DNA of 64,000 bases, from positions 117,587-181,586 of the forward strand of contig JADIIX010000031.1 of NCBI GenBank assembly GCA_027604505.1, in the 5' to 3' direction. The translations under genes and the position numbers were made by a program. The notes below the pieces were generated by a model, which made no database searches, was not told the DNA's origin, and was given only the letters and a program-made list of their open reading frames with translations. The number at the start of each line of letters is the position of its first letter. The stretch's first letter is position 1. Source of the stretch: Gonapodya sp. JEL0774. Its lineage: Eukaryota > Monoblepharomycota > Monoblepharidomycetes > Monoblepharidales > Gonapodyaceae. Positions 1 to 11,416 of this stretch are shown here, piece after piece.

Positions 1-3000
1 GCATATTCATTACGCCGTGCCACTCGCAGCGACCAGCGCCTTGCTCACGCTTCAACATTACCGCTACATTATCAAACTCTGTCCATTGTCACCGTCCGCG
101 GTTCCCGGTCAGCCTCGCACCAGTTCCCTTTGCGTCCGCATTACGAACCTTTTGGCTCTCGCGTTTCGAATCGCGACGCTGCACGTGCAACTTGAAGCTC
201 CCGCGAGTGCGCGTCGTGTGTTTAATTGAGCAAGGGGACGCGACTTCGATTGGTTTGCGGTTCCTCGGACCAGACCTGGGTGCTCCCGTTGGCAACCTCC
301 AGGGCTGAGAGGGTCCGTGCTCAACAATTAAAATGGCAATATCTGTCCTTGTTCTTGGACAGTTATTAGCACTCAACTACGCTGGCAGTTACGACACCTT
401 CATTATTGACAAGCCGAGATGTTTTTGGGAAAGTGCGCCCTTCGTCAAGGATTCTTTGCCGCGTTCAATGGTAGTGATGTGTGAACTTCAAATATATCAT
501 TTGCAAAAAAACGAATGCTCTTCGCGCCGGATAGTCCCCGTACAAGTTTGTGTTGCCAAAATTCGTGATCTTGCTACCGTGCACGCTCAAAAGTGTTCAT
601 GAGGCTGAAAGATGCCGATATTATATATTTCAGTGGCAAAAGAGGGCACGAGAATCTCGTATCCCCAAATCCATTTTCGCGGATATAGATCTGGTTGTCA
701 CTGTAATGACTTCCTGGTTTTCCGCGACCTTTCGGGAGCTGTGCACAGAGTGTCAGGCTCGAGCCTGCTAGTTAGTTGCACAATTGGAAGATGCTCCAAT
801 TTTTACAGCAATGCACTGAGACCATGTTCAATGGCAGTCTCCTATCTACTTTGTTGACTGTTTCTCGCGGTCCTCACGCTGGCTGGCCGGTTTCCGTGCA
901 CAATGACGTCATTCACTTGAGATGGCAACACATCACAACAGAGGGCTTCGTCCTGTCTCTACATTACCTCAAATTTTGCTGAAAACGACTTCGATCCACG
1001 GCCCACGCTTCTGGTGGGACTCGTGGGATAGTGCAGAAGGTCAATTCAGTTCTGCCTGTCTGCCGGCTGCCGCAACCTCCTGGTCACCACTTACATAAGC
1101 CTGCTTTCGTAGGTTGGTGGGAGTGCCCTAATTGTCCACTCTGTTGCTGGCGAGCTCCTCCATTGCCTGGTGGAGCCCCAAATGCTCTTGTTCCAGTTCT
1201 TCTTGAAGAGGCGGCCACGGAATATTCGAGAATTACACTCGCTGCACACTCTGTTTTCCTTGGGAGTCAGCGCAAGTGCTTGTCTCCTAGTGATTTCTAC
1301 TGTCTAGTTTTATTTTCTCTTCTCTTCATGATGCAAGCTGGCGTCATTCACTTGACCAGACCGCACAGAATCACATGTCACATTTGACCACCTCAAGCTG
1401 TATGCACCTAACCAAATTCTGCTGCACGTACCCTCCTTCGACTCCAGTTAATCTTCATGGGACTCGTCGGGTAGTAGAGAAGGTTTCAAAATGTTTGCGT
1501 CACATGTGGTGTACAGTTATGTTGTTGATCGGAGTTTCCTACAATCGTCGGTCCACGACATGTACTCCAATTCTTCCTTTCAACGTCCGTCTTGCCATTT
1601 TTTTCTCCGGTGGTTGTACCACAAGGCTGGTCGTGGTTGTCCCGAGAAGCATGCACGATCGAATGATATTGCAAGTGATCAGCTAAATGGCAACAAACCT
1701 TGGAATGCTCCCACTGGCACACCTTCAAACTCCTCGGCCATACATTTCATTTGCTAAGACGAGATTCTGTTTTAGACAATGGATTGGATCTTTGTTTGGC
1801 GGTTCCAGATACCGGCTGTTTGAGAACATTCGTGGTTGGATCGCATATCGCTGTTCATCCGTTACTAGCGTCCCCGCTGTAGCTGAACTGGGTTGGGGAA
1901 ATCAAACGTGCGCGCATCCTGATACTCTCAATCCCCACGCACTCATCTAAGCAAGGTCCTCACAGCCAATCAATGTCTTTCAAGCACTAAATAGATTTTG
2001 GCCTTCCCGGAGGCGGTGGCATTATGTGCCACTGTGTCTTTGAATGTGGGCAAGTTTCAACAACTAGGTGGGCACCGTGGTGGCGCGCTGCCAGCCTAAT
2101 GGTCGATGCGTACCACTCCAGTTAGATTTCACGTTGTCTTCACACATTAATTTTTGGATGTCGTGCTCACGAGTTTGGTAACTTTCACTGTTGTGAGTCA
2201 AGCGACCTCAGATTCCTTTTTTGGAGGTACGGCAAAACTGACAACGTGGATTTCGGCCCTCTTTGACCGATGAAGTCATTTGAATTGTTAAATGTATATT
2301 CTCAAAGAGTACTCAGAAGCAAAGCTTAACTTCTAGATCTCGGTCCAACGTGCCAATGTGTTCCTTTTTATTTTGTTTGCAGCAACTCATTCATTGTCCT
2401 TCCTGGGTAAATGTCTCGGTGGTACCGGACCAGACCACTTGGGGCGGACGAGAATGACCGCGATGGTGATGCAAAACGGATCGTTGACGGTTGGGGCATC
2501 GACTGGATCTCTTGTCAGCTGCATCATGATGATCACCGATCATGAAGCGAAGTCTCAATCAAACAATTTCAAAATCAGTGCGCGAAAATGTTTTGTCTTC
2601 GTTTTTGTTTGGATGACTGGCGATCGGTCCCCGACGCTGTCTTGAACAAGTTGTTTTTTGCAAAACGGATGGGCAGTCCACCCGCACAGTTGTATGCAGG
2701 AACCATGAGCCGAAGTCACCCTCACCTCCGCCCCTGTGTGATGAACCTTCATGTGGACTTTCCGTTCCCTTCCGATTGCCGTATCGCAAGTGGTAATTCG
2801 TCAGGCCAAGGTGACATAGGAGCGAGTGCCTTCCACGTTGCATCCGATTCATCTGCACTCCCCTAGCTTCCTAGACCAGTTTTGGAGGTGCCCGCCCCCA
2901 CGGAGAAAACTCTCTTTTGCTGGCGTCACATCATTGAAGGTATACACACGGGTCATGCAAAGTGATGAACACGTGCGTTATGGAAAAGAGACACCATGAA

Positions 3001-3513
3001 TGCTCGAGGACCAACTTCAGATACGGCCCTACATAACAATGAGTGCGCTGTGGCTGCTCTTTCACGCACATGCAAATCAAATTACTTGCTCGAGGGATCT
3101 GTTTGCGTTCAGTGGATTTCGGATCTGCATCGAGCAGTCCACTGGACACTCGGGCAACTTGTTTTTCAGGATTACGATTGCTATGCAAAATTCGGCCGCT
3201 GACACCCCTTAGTCGGACTTCGACTCCAGTTTTAGTACGTGCGATCTTCCAGCGAGGGGATCAACAAGATCTTGGCATTTATTAGCACGGTTGCGCGTTC
3301 CACAAATGAAATCAATTTACACGCCCACCTCAGAGTACCTTTTCTTTCATGTGATCACTCATGGAATTTATGAAGGGATACGTAAGTTTCCACGTTTCGA
3401 ACAGTGATCAAAGAGGGAATTAACCCCCAAGCACAATCATCGGAAGGCAAGATCATTCTATAAATTGGTTTTAAGGTTGTAAAATCTTCTTTGGCGTCGA
3501 TACTATCAAATTC
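1..3513. other. Gene-poor stretch with diverged repeat fragments
   Basis: I see no convincing gene here. The open frames are short, overlap on both strands and show no domain or amino-acid bias. Short blocks recur in degraded form: a GTCATTCACTTGA block at about 904 and 1345, each followed some 100 nt later by a TGGGACTCGTNGGNTAGT block (about 1014 and 1459); and CTTCGACTCCAGTT at about 1438 and 3217. This suggests old, decayed repeats or duplicated intergenic DNA rather than coding sequence. Confidence 0.4.
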
Positions 3514-5097
3514 TTATCCCTTCGACGGACCGGCTGACAATCCAGAACTAAGGCCAGTCTTTGAACCAGCTGCACCCGCCAGAGCAAGTGACGACGTAGA
3601 TCCGATTACCGATGTCCCCGCCGAACCTTTTAGTGGTCCGTTTGCTGCTGTTGCAGCCGCCGAAACATTGGCGATAATGTGTTCAAAGAGCGAACGTTTT
3701 CGGCTGCGTTGAGATTTATTAGATCTTGTGATGGCACACAATGAAATTTGACAGTACAGGGGTGGGTGTACTCACGCCACTGACATTCCGGCGCCGCCTT
3801 CGGTCTCCAGGAGAAGTTTCGCTCCAACCCAGCCCTTGTCGATCTTTCCCGCGTCGGTATCGACTAACAAAGCATTCGCACTCGACATTTCATGAGTATC
3901 AGCTGTGTTTGCGCGCTTCCGAGACGGGGAGTTTGGCCTCACAGACTGAATAATCGAGGACGTCGTTCCATCCGCTGCGGCCAGCATTGGGAGAGACGAG
4001 GTCCGCCTCCCCAGCTTAGAAAGTGCATGAACACCATCGTCATCCGTGTTGGGACTTGTGGGGCTTACTGGAGCAGTCGGCTCCGCAGCAGTTTCTGTGG
4101 TGGGCTCGATCTTCGCTGTTTCCGTCTCGAGCAGGATGCTATTCGGCGAGATCGACTTGTCAACGATCAGGTTCTGTTTCTTCAGGGCTATTGACGCTTG
4201 AAGTTCAGCAGCGAGAAGTGTGAGGCGAACAACTATAACAGTGGTCAAGGCGAGGCTGATCTTGAACGACGTTTACCGAGATCAAGCAAGCTGACACACT
4301 CACTTTCCGCCTTTTCATGCTCTACCTTGGCTACAATCTCATCACGTTCTTTCCTGCAGCTGGTTGTTTCTTCCCTCCACTTCGTAATGTGCTCGATCAG
4401 CAAGACATTCCATTGTTGGGCTTCACTCATCCTGACCTCGATACTAGACTGGCCCGACGTCCGGTGCAGAGACGGCGGGTCAAAGGAAGGTGGGCGTGGA
4501 ATACTAAGCGTTGGCATTACTGGTGAGGGAAGTGGCGTCAGGAATGGTGGTGTCGGTTGAATGAAGGGCACTATAAGAACTTGGTCGGCGAACATGTCGC
4601 CTCTAAGATGTCTGATTCTGGTTGGAGCGGATAATGTGTGGCGATACAAAAGATGAAGGATTGAAAATTTTGTCGAAATTCTGGAGTAATCGGTTCACGC
4701 AAACCGTTGGGGCGCGTGGGCTGACTGAGGGTGCGAAAGCCATGCGAAGAAAGGATTGTTCGAAGCTTCCTCCACTGAGATTACCAAGTTTCTTCGGCCA
4801 ATTATAGAACGCGACGTCTCAATCGGTATAGAAGCAGTGTTTAGTGATTACATCAATTTCTTAAAAGCACGACACACTCCCAAGTGCTCACTACCATGTG
4901 TTCTCATTTTTCCTCGCGGAACTCGCCCGGCCAACTAAAAGTCAGCAATGAATCATGATCTAAGATGTTGGGAAAGACATATATTATTGCATTATTAAAT
5001 AAATACGATAATGCTTACTCAAACGCCAAACTCCGCGGTCTAGCCAAATACGTAAAGCAAACTCTCCCGTAAGTACATCTTCCCGGTAGACTGGCAT
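3514..5097 (-). CDS. Unknown coiled-coil protein, multi-exon, 5' end unresolved
   Basis: I do not recognise a family. The 3' exons join well: one ends at 4304 (A before GTGAGT), the next starts at 4232 and runs to a GTGAGT donor near 3772, and the last starts near 3723 and stops at 3514, with matching phases. The joined protein has a Pro-rich stretch (TPPFLTPLPSP), then a charged helical region (WREETTSCRKERDEIVAKVE continuing into LLAAELQASIALKKQN) that looks like a coiled coil interrupted by the first of these introns, then a Ser/Thr/Ala-rich tail. Upstream, an in-frame ATG at 5097 opens a short exon (EDVLTGEFALRIWLDRG) ending at a GTAAGC donor at 5018, but I could not connect it to the exon near 4690 with consistent phase. 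It may instead belong to the neighbouring upstream gene, whose stop lies 72 nt away. Confidence 0.5.
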
Positions 5098-5168
5098 CTC
5101 GATTTCCAAGATTGAAGCATCGGGAGCTAGAATAACTGATACACTTGTCCTTCCGTTGAGCGATTCTA

Positions 5169-8100
5169 TCACTCCGCAATCACCGATGGTCCTTTCCTCT
5201 CCAGCATCGCAACCAATCCTGCCATCTCATTCTTGAGTGTGCCCTGCCTTCGCACAGTGTTTTCGATTGCCGCGCTCTTTCTCCTCCGAACTCCTTCAAC
5301 ACTGCTTGATCGGCTTTTGGCGCTACGAGCGCTCTTGCCACTTTTGGCGCTCCTCGCGCTCTTTCGTCGTGCTAACAATTTCCGACGCCTTTCCTCAGCT
5401 GCAGCAGCCATTGCTCCACCTTCTTCTGCTGGTTCCCCATCAGAGTCTCCAGACTTCTCATAGTCCGCCAGGAGATCCGACATCGCAGAATTTGAAGAGG
5501 ATTCAGTCTCATTGTCCGTCCCGTTGACGTTACGGCGCGAATCCCATCCGTTTCGGAGGGTGCTCAAGCTGGCTCTATTGCCCTCCCATCCGATACTACC
5601 ACGCTCGGTGCCCCTACGAGTCGAACCATCCTCGGGACTTGGAGAGCGTGCAATCGGTATGTGATGAGACGGTGACTGTGGCGACCGCGGCGCGCCGCGA
5701 GAGAACAGTTGGCCGTCCACTGAGAGTCCAGAGAGGCGTAAAGCGGATGGCCGAGGACTCATACCGTCTGGAGACGATCCAAGAGCGCTGGAGAACGGCA
5801 AACTCGCGGCAATACCCCCCGAATAATCTCCTCCTTCCGACCCTGCTACTGAAATGTGCTTTGACCGGTCCTTGGACGCAGCAACGGACCGACTCCTCTT
5901 GCTTCCCGTGGCCGACCCGGAGCCCACTACCGACGACGTTCGTTTAGGCTCACCCTTCACACTGCGCCTACTCCGCCTGGAAGCCTTGGAACGCGACCGT
6001 GAGAGGTCCCCGCTTGCCGCCGCACTGCCCGCTGCCATTAGCTCTTTTTCTGCTGCACCATAGTCAATCGACATGGCGGACTTGGCGCTAGGAGCTGCAC
6101 TCTTCCGTCTCTCTTTAAACCCTCGGCTGTGCCTTGCATCGGACCATTCGGCGTCCTTGTTTCCTTCTCCGCCGACACTCCGGCCACTCCGCCGACTCGC
6201 CATGCTGCGCCGACTGCGGAATCGGGCCAGCCCAGGCGGGAGATTGTCAGAGGAAGGTACGTCACTGCCTTCGCTCGCTTTGAGTTCGGGACTGGAGTCT
6301 AGATCCGGATTTGGAACGAATATCTTATTTTGGATGTGCGTCAGTGTCGCTCATTAGTATTACGAAAGATGAGCAGGTTCAGGTGTGATACTCACGTCCT
6401 GACCCAGTGGATACTGAGGTGTGGCCTTAACAGGTCCATGATGTCCTCCATGTCCTGGCACTTGCTGAGATTGCCCGCCCGCCGGTTGTCCAGGAAATGC
6501 ATAGCCTGCCGGATATCTCTCATCTACCGCACCTGCCAAGAGAGCCGGAGGAAATGCACCATAGCCGGCCGCACCAGCGGCTAGGAGCTGGCCCGGGTAA
6601 CCGGCGAGCTGATGATGGGTGGCTGGAGCAAACTGACGCGCCCCGAGCACACCAGACGACGGTGGACTAAAGTAAGGTGGAGAGACGGGACGAGGAATGG
6701 CGTTCGATGGGGTGTGGCCGCTTAGAGGGCGGGAAGACGGCATAGATGTGGAGTACGGGCCAGGCGAGCCAGGGGTGGATGAATAGCTCTGACGGCCAGT
6801 AGGAATCGGCCGATGAGGAAGGTGCGGGTGTGCAGTTGAGAGAGGTGGAGGTGGCGAAGACGTTCGCTGACGATCGTGTAGCCTCATCAGACCAGAAGCC
6901 TGGTTCGATTGAGAGCCTCCGCCGGCCGTCGACGGAGGACCTTGAGATGCTCGCTTCTTAGGGTCACGCTGCGGCAGGATGCGTGCCGAGAGTCCAGGAG
7001 AAGATACAGAATTGTTTGTAGCCGAATATTTGTTATCTTCAGTAAGATCCTTGTCATCCTTGCCCTTCTTTTTATCCCGTTTGAAGATGCCCATCAACGA
7101 CGACAACAATCCCTTCTTCTCCCTCCCAGGCCCCGATTTGTACCCGGCATCCGTCTCGCCTCCTGCGAGGAACCCACCGCCATCGGTTTCGTCTCCGGTA
7201 GCGCCAGTTGGGACCCGAGATCTGCGCATTTCCTGGCTTTGGTTAGTCGACTCTCCTGCGTTGCGGATCATTCCAGCAAGAGTCCAAGAGGTAGAATCGT
7301 TTCGACTTCCGACAGTAGTGCTGAGTCTACTAGAGTTCATGTTGTTCCCGTTGGCGGAGCCTAGGGTGGTCGATGAGAGGGATGCCAGAGTTGATGATCC
7401 GCCTGAGCCGAACCCACCAACACTGACCGATCCAAGATTGCTGGATCCAATAGCTGCGGATCCTGGTGGGGTAGGGAACGCGGAAGCCTGCGTTGCACCA
7501 TACGATCCCAAGTGAACCTCCACGTCACCCACACCTGGTGTACCTCCCCCAATTTTCTCCTCAAAGGTGCTCCAGGTCATCGCTGAGCCACGTGACGCCT
7601 CTCTACGTAGCTTTACTCCCGAAGACAAGGCCGCATATGCCCCCATCGGCTCATCCGTCTGTCCGTTCCTGCCTGGCCTGACCCCGTCTTCCGACGTCCT
7701 TCCACTAGCTCCACCACTGGCAGTTGCATTCACAGTCGATCCGACCGACTCGAAATGCCTCCTAGCCATCGCTGCAAGCTTACTCGATGGTCCCCTCGAA
7801 ACCGGAGTGTACTCGTCTCCACCCACCCTGGACAGATCCGCGGACATCCGGGACGCCAAGAGAGCTGAAAAACTGATTCCCGAGCCACTCCGTGCGTGAC
7901 TAGAGCTCGGATCTGCGCCTGGGGTGATGGGACGGACCTTTGGGGACCGCGGCATGGCGGCGTTTGCCGCCGCGTTGTCTGCCGCGGAGTGCAACGACAT
8001 GGAAAGCGACAAAGGTTGAAGCTTGGGCGAGCTCCCACCGCCAGTACCTTCCCGTTCGTACGAGAAGGGCATGTGCGCCATTGCAACCCTCTGCTGGCCC

Positions 8101-10039
8101 TGAGAAGCATCCGTGGCGCCACCTAGTCCGCTCAGTCTCGATGTCGCCGATCCGACATAATCCGATACGCGACGTGATGCGGCAGGGACCGATGGCGATC
8201 TTGCCGATTTACGTTCCTTGCCTGTAGCAGCCAACAGGGCATCGGCGTCCGAAGTTGCCCGCTGGACTCGCCGACCCGACGGACGCGCGGTGAGTGAAGC
8301 CCCGCCACCGTCACCGGGAGCAGTACCTGTTGGGGTTTCAGGTCGGGGCTGGGAGGTTGGCGGGGGTTGAGATGGGGACCGCTTGTGTATGGACAAGCCT
8401 GAAAGGAGCTGGCGGACGGAACGGCGCTCGCGACGGCTAGGAAGGGCGGCTGGCGGAGAAGTCGATCCCTCGGGAACGTTCTCAGCGGCCGGAGCGGATG
8501 ATGGTGTGGTCGAAGGAGCTCGTTTTGGAAGGAGTCCGTTGGCACGCCAAGGTTCCGAAACAGATCTTCCCAAGGCCGAAGCCCCCGACGACGGATCTGA
8601 CGGAGGTGTCGGAGACCGCGCCTGGGGAGGTCCTTGTGTTGGTTGCTGGAGCTGCGGTGGGTTGGACGACAGCGGTGAAGCAGGAAGTAATGGCCCGGGG
8701 GACGTGGGGCCCGGAGGAAACTGGAGACCAAACGATTGGAGCAACGGAGGCTTGGGTAGGCCAGCAGCCGTGGACCAGGAATCGTACGAGAACCGCTGTG
8801 CGTCCGACAGGTAGGGTCCCGGTGCAGCTTGCGTGGTAGTTGACGCAGCGATCGCGTTGTTGCCAAAGTAGCTGGTCCGGGAGGTAGATGTCGGCGAATA
8901 AGGGGTATTGGAGGGGTTAAGATCGTCGGAGATAGTAGGAGAAAATTGTAGGTTGGGGAGGAGCGGTGCCTAAAAAGGTGGAGTGTGGGAGACGTGAATG
9001 ACAATGGTGAGTGCACAATGGTGGATTCGTGCGTCCACGTCCGTGTTTCCCGGGAACATCACAGCGAACTCCTGCATTCCAAACATCCGAGCAATTTTTG
9101 GAGTTGCCTCAAAGCTGGGCTCAAACGGGTCCCAATGTCAGGGACAAGTAGGTCACTCGAACGGCTCCCCTCGATAGGCCACCATCCCACAGCGAATTCC
9201 GATTTCGGGAGAAAGCACTCCCACCAGCGTGACATAAAAAACGAGTGTGGGATGGTGATCGGCGCTGGGAGCGCCGCACCGAAAGTGACCCTCGCGACCC
9301 TGACTCCCCATTCCCCGACACTCGATCAGGTTCCCGACGCCCCCCCAGATTTGGGCATGCCACTCCAGTCACACAGAATACATCGATATTGATATGTTCA
9401 ACTCACAGCTGAAAGACTCCAAAACGCATTGGTGGAGCCGTCCAAGCTGCCGTAACCCGATCGCCGCTTTTCGGGTGGGCGAGGTGGTGCAGAAGGGGAG
9501 GTCGCCGGTGACGGGGTCTGTTGTGGAGTTGTTCCGTTACCGTAAATGTTGTTGGAAGGTTGGAAAGAAGCAGCGATCTGCTGAATGAACTGGCGCTGCT
9601 CGAGCACACTACTTCCAGACGTTGACCGGGAGCGGGAGTGTGTTTTGTGAGATGGCGGGGTATTCTGCGGGGTCACAGAGATTGAGTTCAAAGGTGTTGT
9701 GCCTGTAGGCGAGGATGCGCGGGAGAGTCCGGCGGGGACACCGGAGAGACGGTTGGAAGGAGGTGCTACCGAAACGGTCGGTGGGGTTGGAGTAGGAGCA
9801 GGAGTAGGAGCTGCCGAAGCCCGCGAGACCGAGCGCGAGGAGTTCGATGGCGCAGTTGCAATTGATTGAGACTCGTCCTTGGCGTCCGCGAGCGAGTGAC
9901 TGGACCTCTTCTTTCGAGGCATGAGGGTGTTGAGCATTCCGCGGATCGAGCCGTGGCGCTCACGGTCTCGTTCCCGCTCCCGTTCTCGCGAGGGGAGCCG
10001 CCGTCTGTTGGACGGTGGTTCCGCTAGAGTGTCCGCCAT
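5169..10039 (-). CDS. Large Ser/Pro-rich disordered protein (three exons, ~1453 aa)
   Basis: Function unknown. Exons 10039-9407, 8969-6396 and 6323-5169 join in frame (633, 2574 and 1155 nt); both donors are GTGAGT and the first acceptor is TTTTTAG. The ATG at 10039 opens MADTLAEPPSNRRRLPSRE, followed by an RE/RD-rich run. Almost the whole protein is Ser, Pro, Gly, Arg and Thr, with no recognisable globular fold. Small islands combine a hydrophobic helix with a basic patch: GMLNTLMPRKKRSS near the N-terminus, VRQLLSGLSIHKRS, and GLLSSLMGIFKRDKKKGK in the middle, which could be membrane- or partner-binding motifs (inference). The third exon carries basic KSARSAKSGKSARSAKS repeats. The composition would suit a phospho-regulated scaffold or polarity protein, but nothing proves it. 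The stop at 5169 is followed by an open, protein-like stretch in another frame, so the 3' end may be incomplete. Confidence 0.65.
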
Positions 10040-11416
10040 CTTTACCCGAACGAGGGATCAGGATATCGGGGTGGGGATGCCAACCAATACCGACTAGTTC
10101 CCAAGGAGGGAGCCAGCGAGAGTAGAACTCGCGGCCGGCAATTTCTACAACAGAAATAATCAGTGGTATTCGGGTTTTAAACGACCTCTATGAATCCCGA
10201 AAACGAATCTGTAGCACTCTCGCTGAGAACCGCACACCTTTTGCTGATTTTCCACCAGACGCACCCTCCCGCGCCCCTGTTCTCCAACTCACCTCGTCCG
10301 CTTCGTACCACTTCCAGAAAGTTTCCCGGTTTGCTCCAGTCCTGGCGCTGTCAGACGCCACCAGCGAACAAATGAAAGGCGGACGGAAAAGCGTCCTGCG
10401 CCTTGGGGTCCCTTCCGTTGTAGACTTTCGCGCCTGCGGATCACGGCGCTGTCACCGTCCTCTTTGCCGAAAAACTTTGAGTTTTCTGTCGCGGGCGTCG
10501 TCGGATTTCTCTGCGTGAGGGTTGGGTAGTTCGAACGGCTGACGGGATCAGGATGTGGCGTTTCGGAGTATGGGGATATAACGCCTCACACCTACACACA
10601 AAGGAACGAAAGCGTGAAATAACACGCTCAAATCTGCACAATAAACGAGCCGAATCTTATCGCCCAGCTTGATAAAATTTGGCCTTGACGGGTTCCGAAG
10701 ACCGCATTACTGCATGGCAGAGAATGTGAACATTCACAGATCGGAGGTCTCCAGTTTCTTGACTATCAAAATTCGAAATCGGCTCTGGAATTGAGAATTG
10801 AGCTGCCCAAGTCCAGAACTCCACGGCGCAGACCGCGGACCTTTTTCGAGAGTGTCCCTCGCCGGGTTACCTGGCTCGGAGAATGAGACCAGTACGGGGT
10901 TCTTACGCGACCCCGTTCATATAGAGAAGAATCAGGTGTACATTTTCGTGCCAGAAATTTCAGAGCTCTATGGGCTTGCTTTTGGCATTGATCTCTTCAT
11001 GTTCGAAGATTGGCAGTTGGTTTGTGCACTTTATTGCCAACGAACTCATGAACTGATTGACAACCCGCAGATAGCTGGGACAAGCATACGAAAGCAGCCA
11101 TAAGTGATATCAAATCGTTTCGGATGGTTATATGGACAAGATGGACGAGCGTCTACCCTTCATACGCCCCCGGTTCTATGTCAAAGCACCAGGCACCACC
11201 CCAAGTAAAAGCCCGGGAAATGCAGGTGAAAGTTTGCGCTCACGGTGTTCCGCGGTATTCCTAAATTTACCGTCATCACTCGGCCGTATCAACTACAGAG
11301 CTGAAGAGCACATGTACAGTTCCCTCACCCGTGCTTTCATTCCTCTAGAATAGCAGTTGTCACAGAACACTTATACGAGAACCCCGCACACAACACCACG
11401 AAAGTATCAGTCACAA
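10040..11416. other. Intergenic, no gene seen
   Basis: This lies between the start of the disordered-protein gene and the stop of the carrier gene, both on the minus strand. It should contain the promoter and 5' leader of the former. The frames are short and without protein-like features; one at 10798-11103 (plus) was considered and not kept. Confidence 0.4.

Noticed and set aside
8132-9016. 294-codon minus-strand open frame rich in Arg, His, Pro and Ser
   Set aside because: It is the alternate frame of exon 2 of the large disordered protein; the in-frame splice 9407/8969 and the composition of the other frame fit better.
10798-11103. 101-codon plus-strand open frame
   Set aside because: No recognisable domain, no ATG at its start, and it lies in a promoter-like gap between two minus-strand genes.
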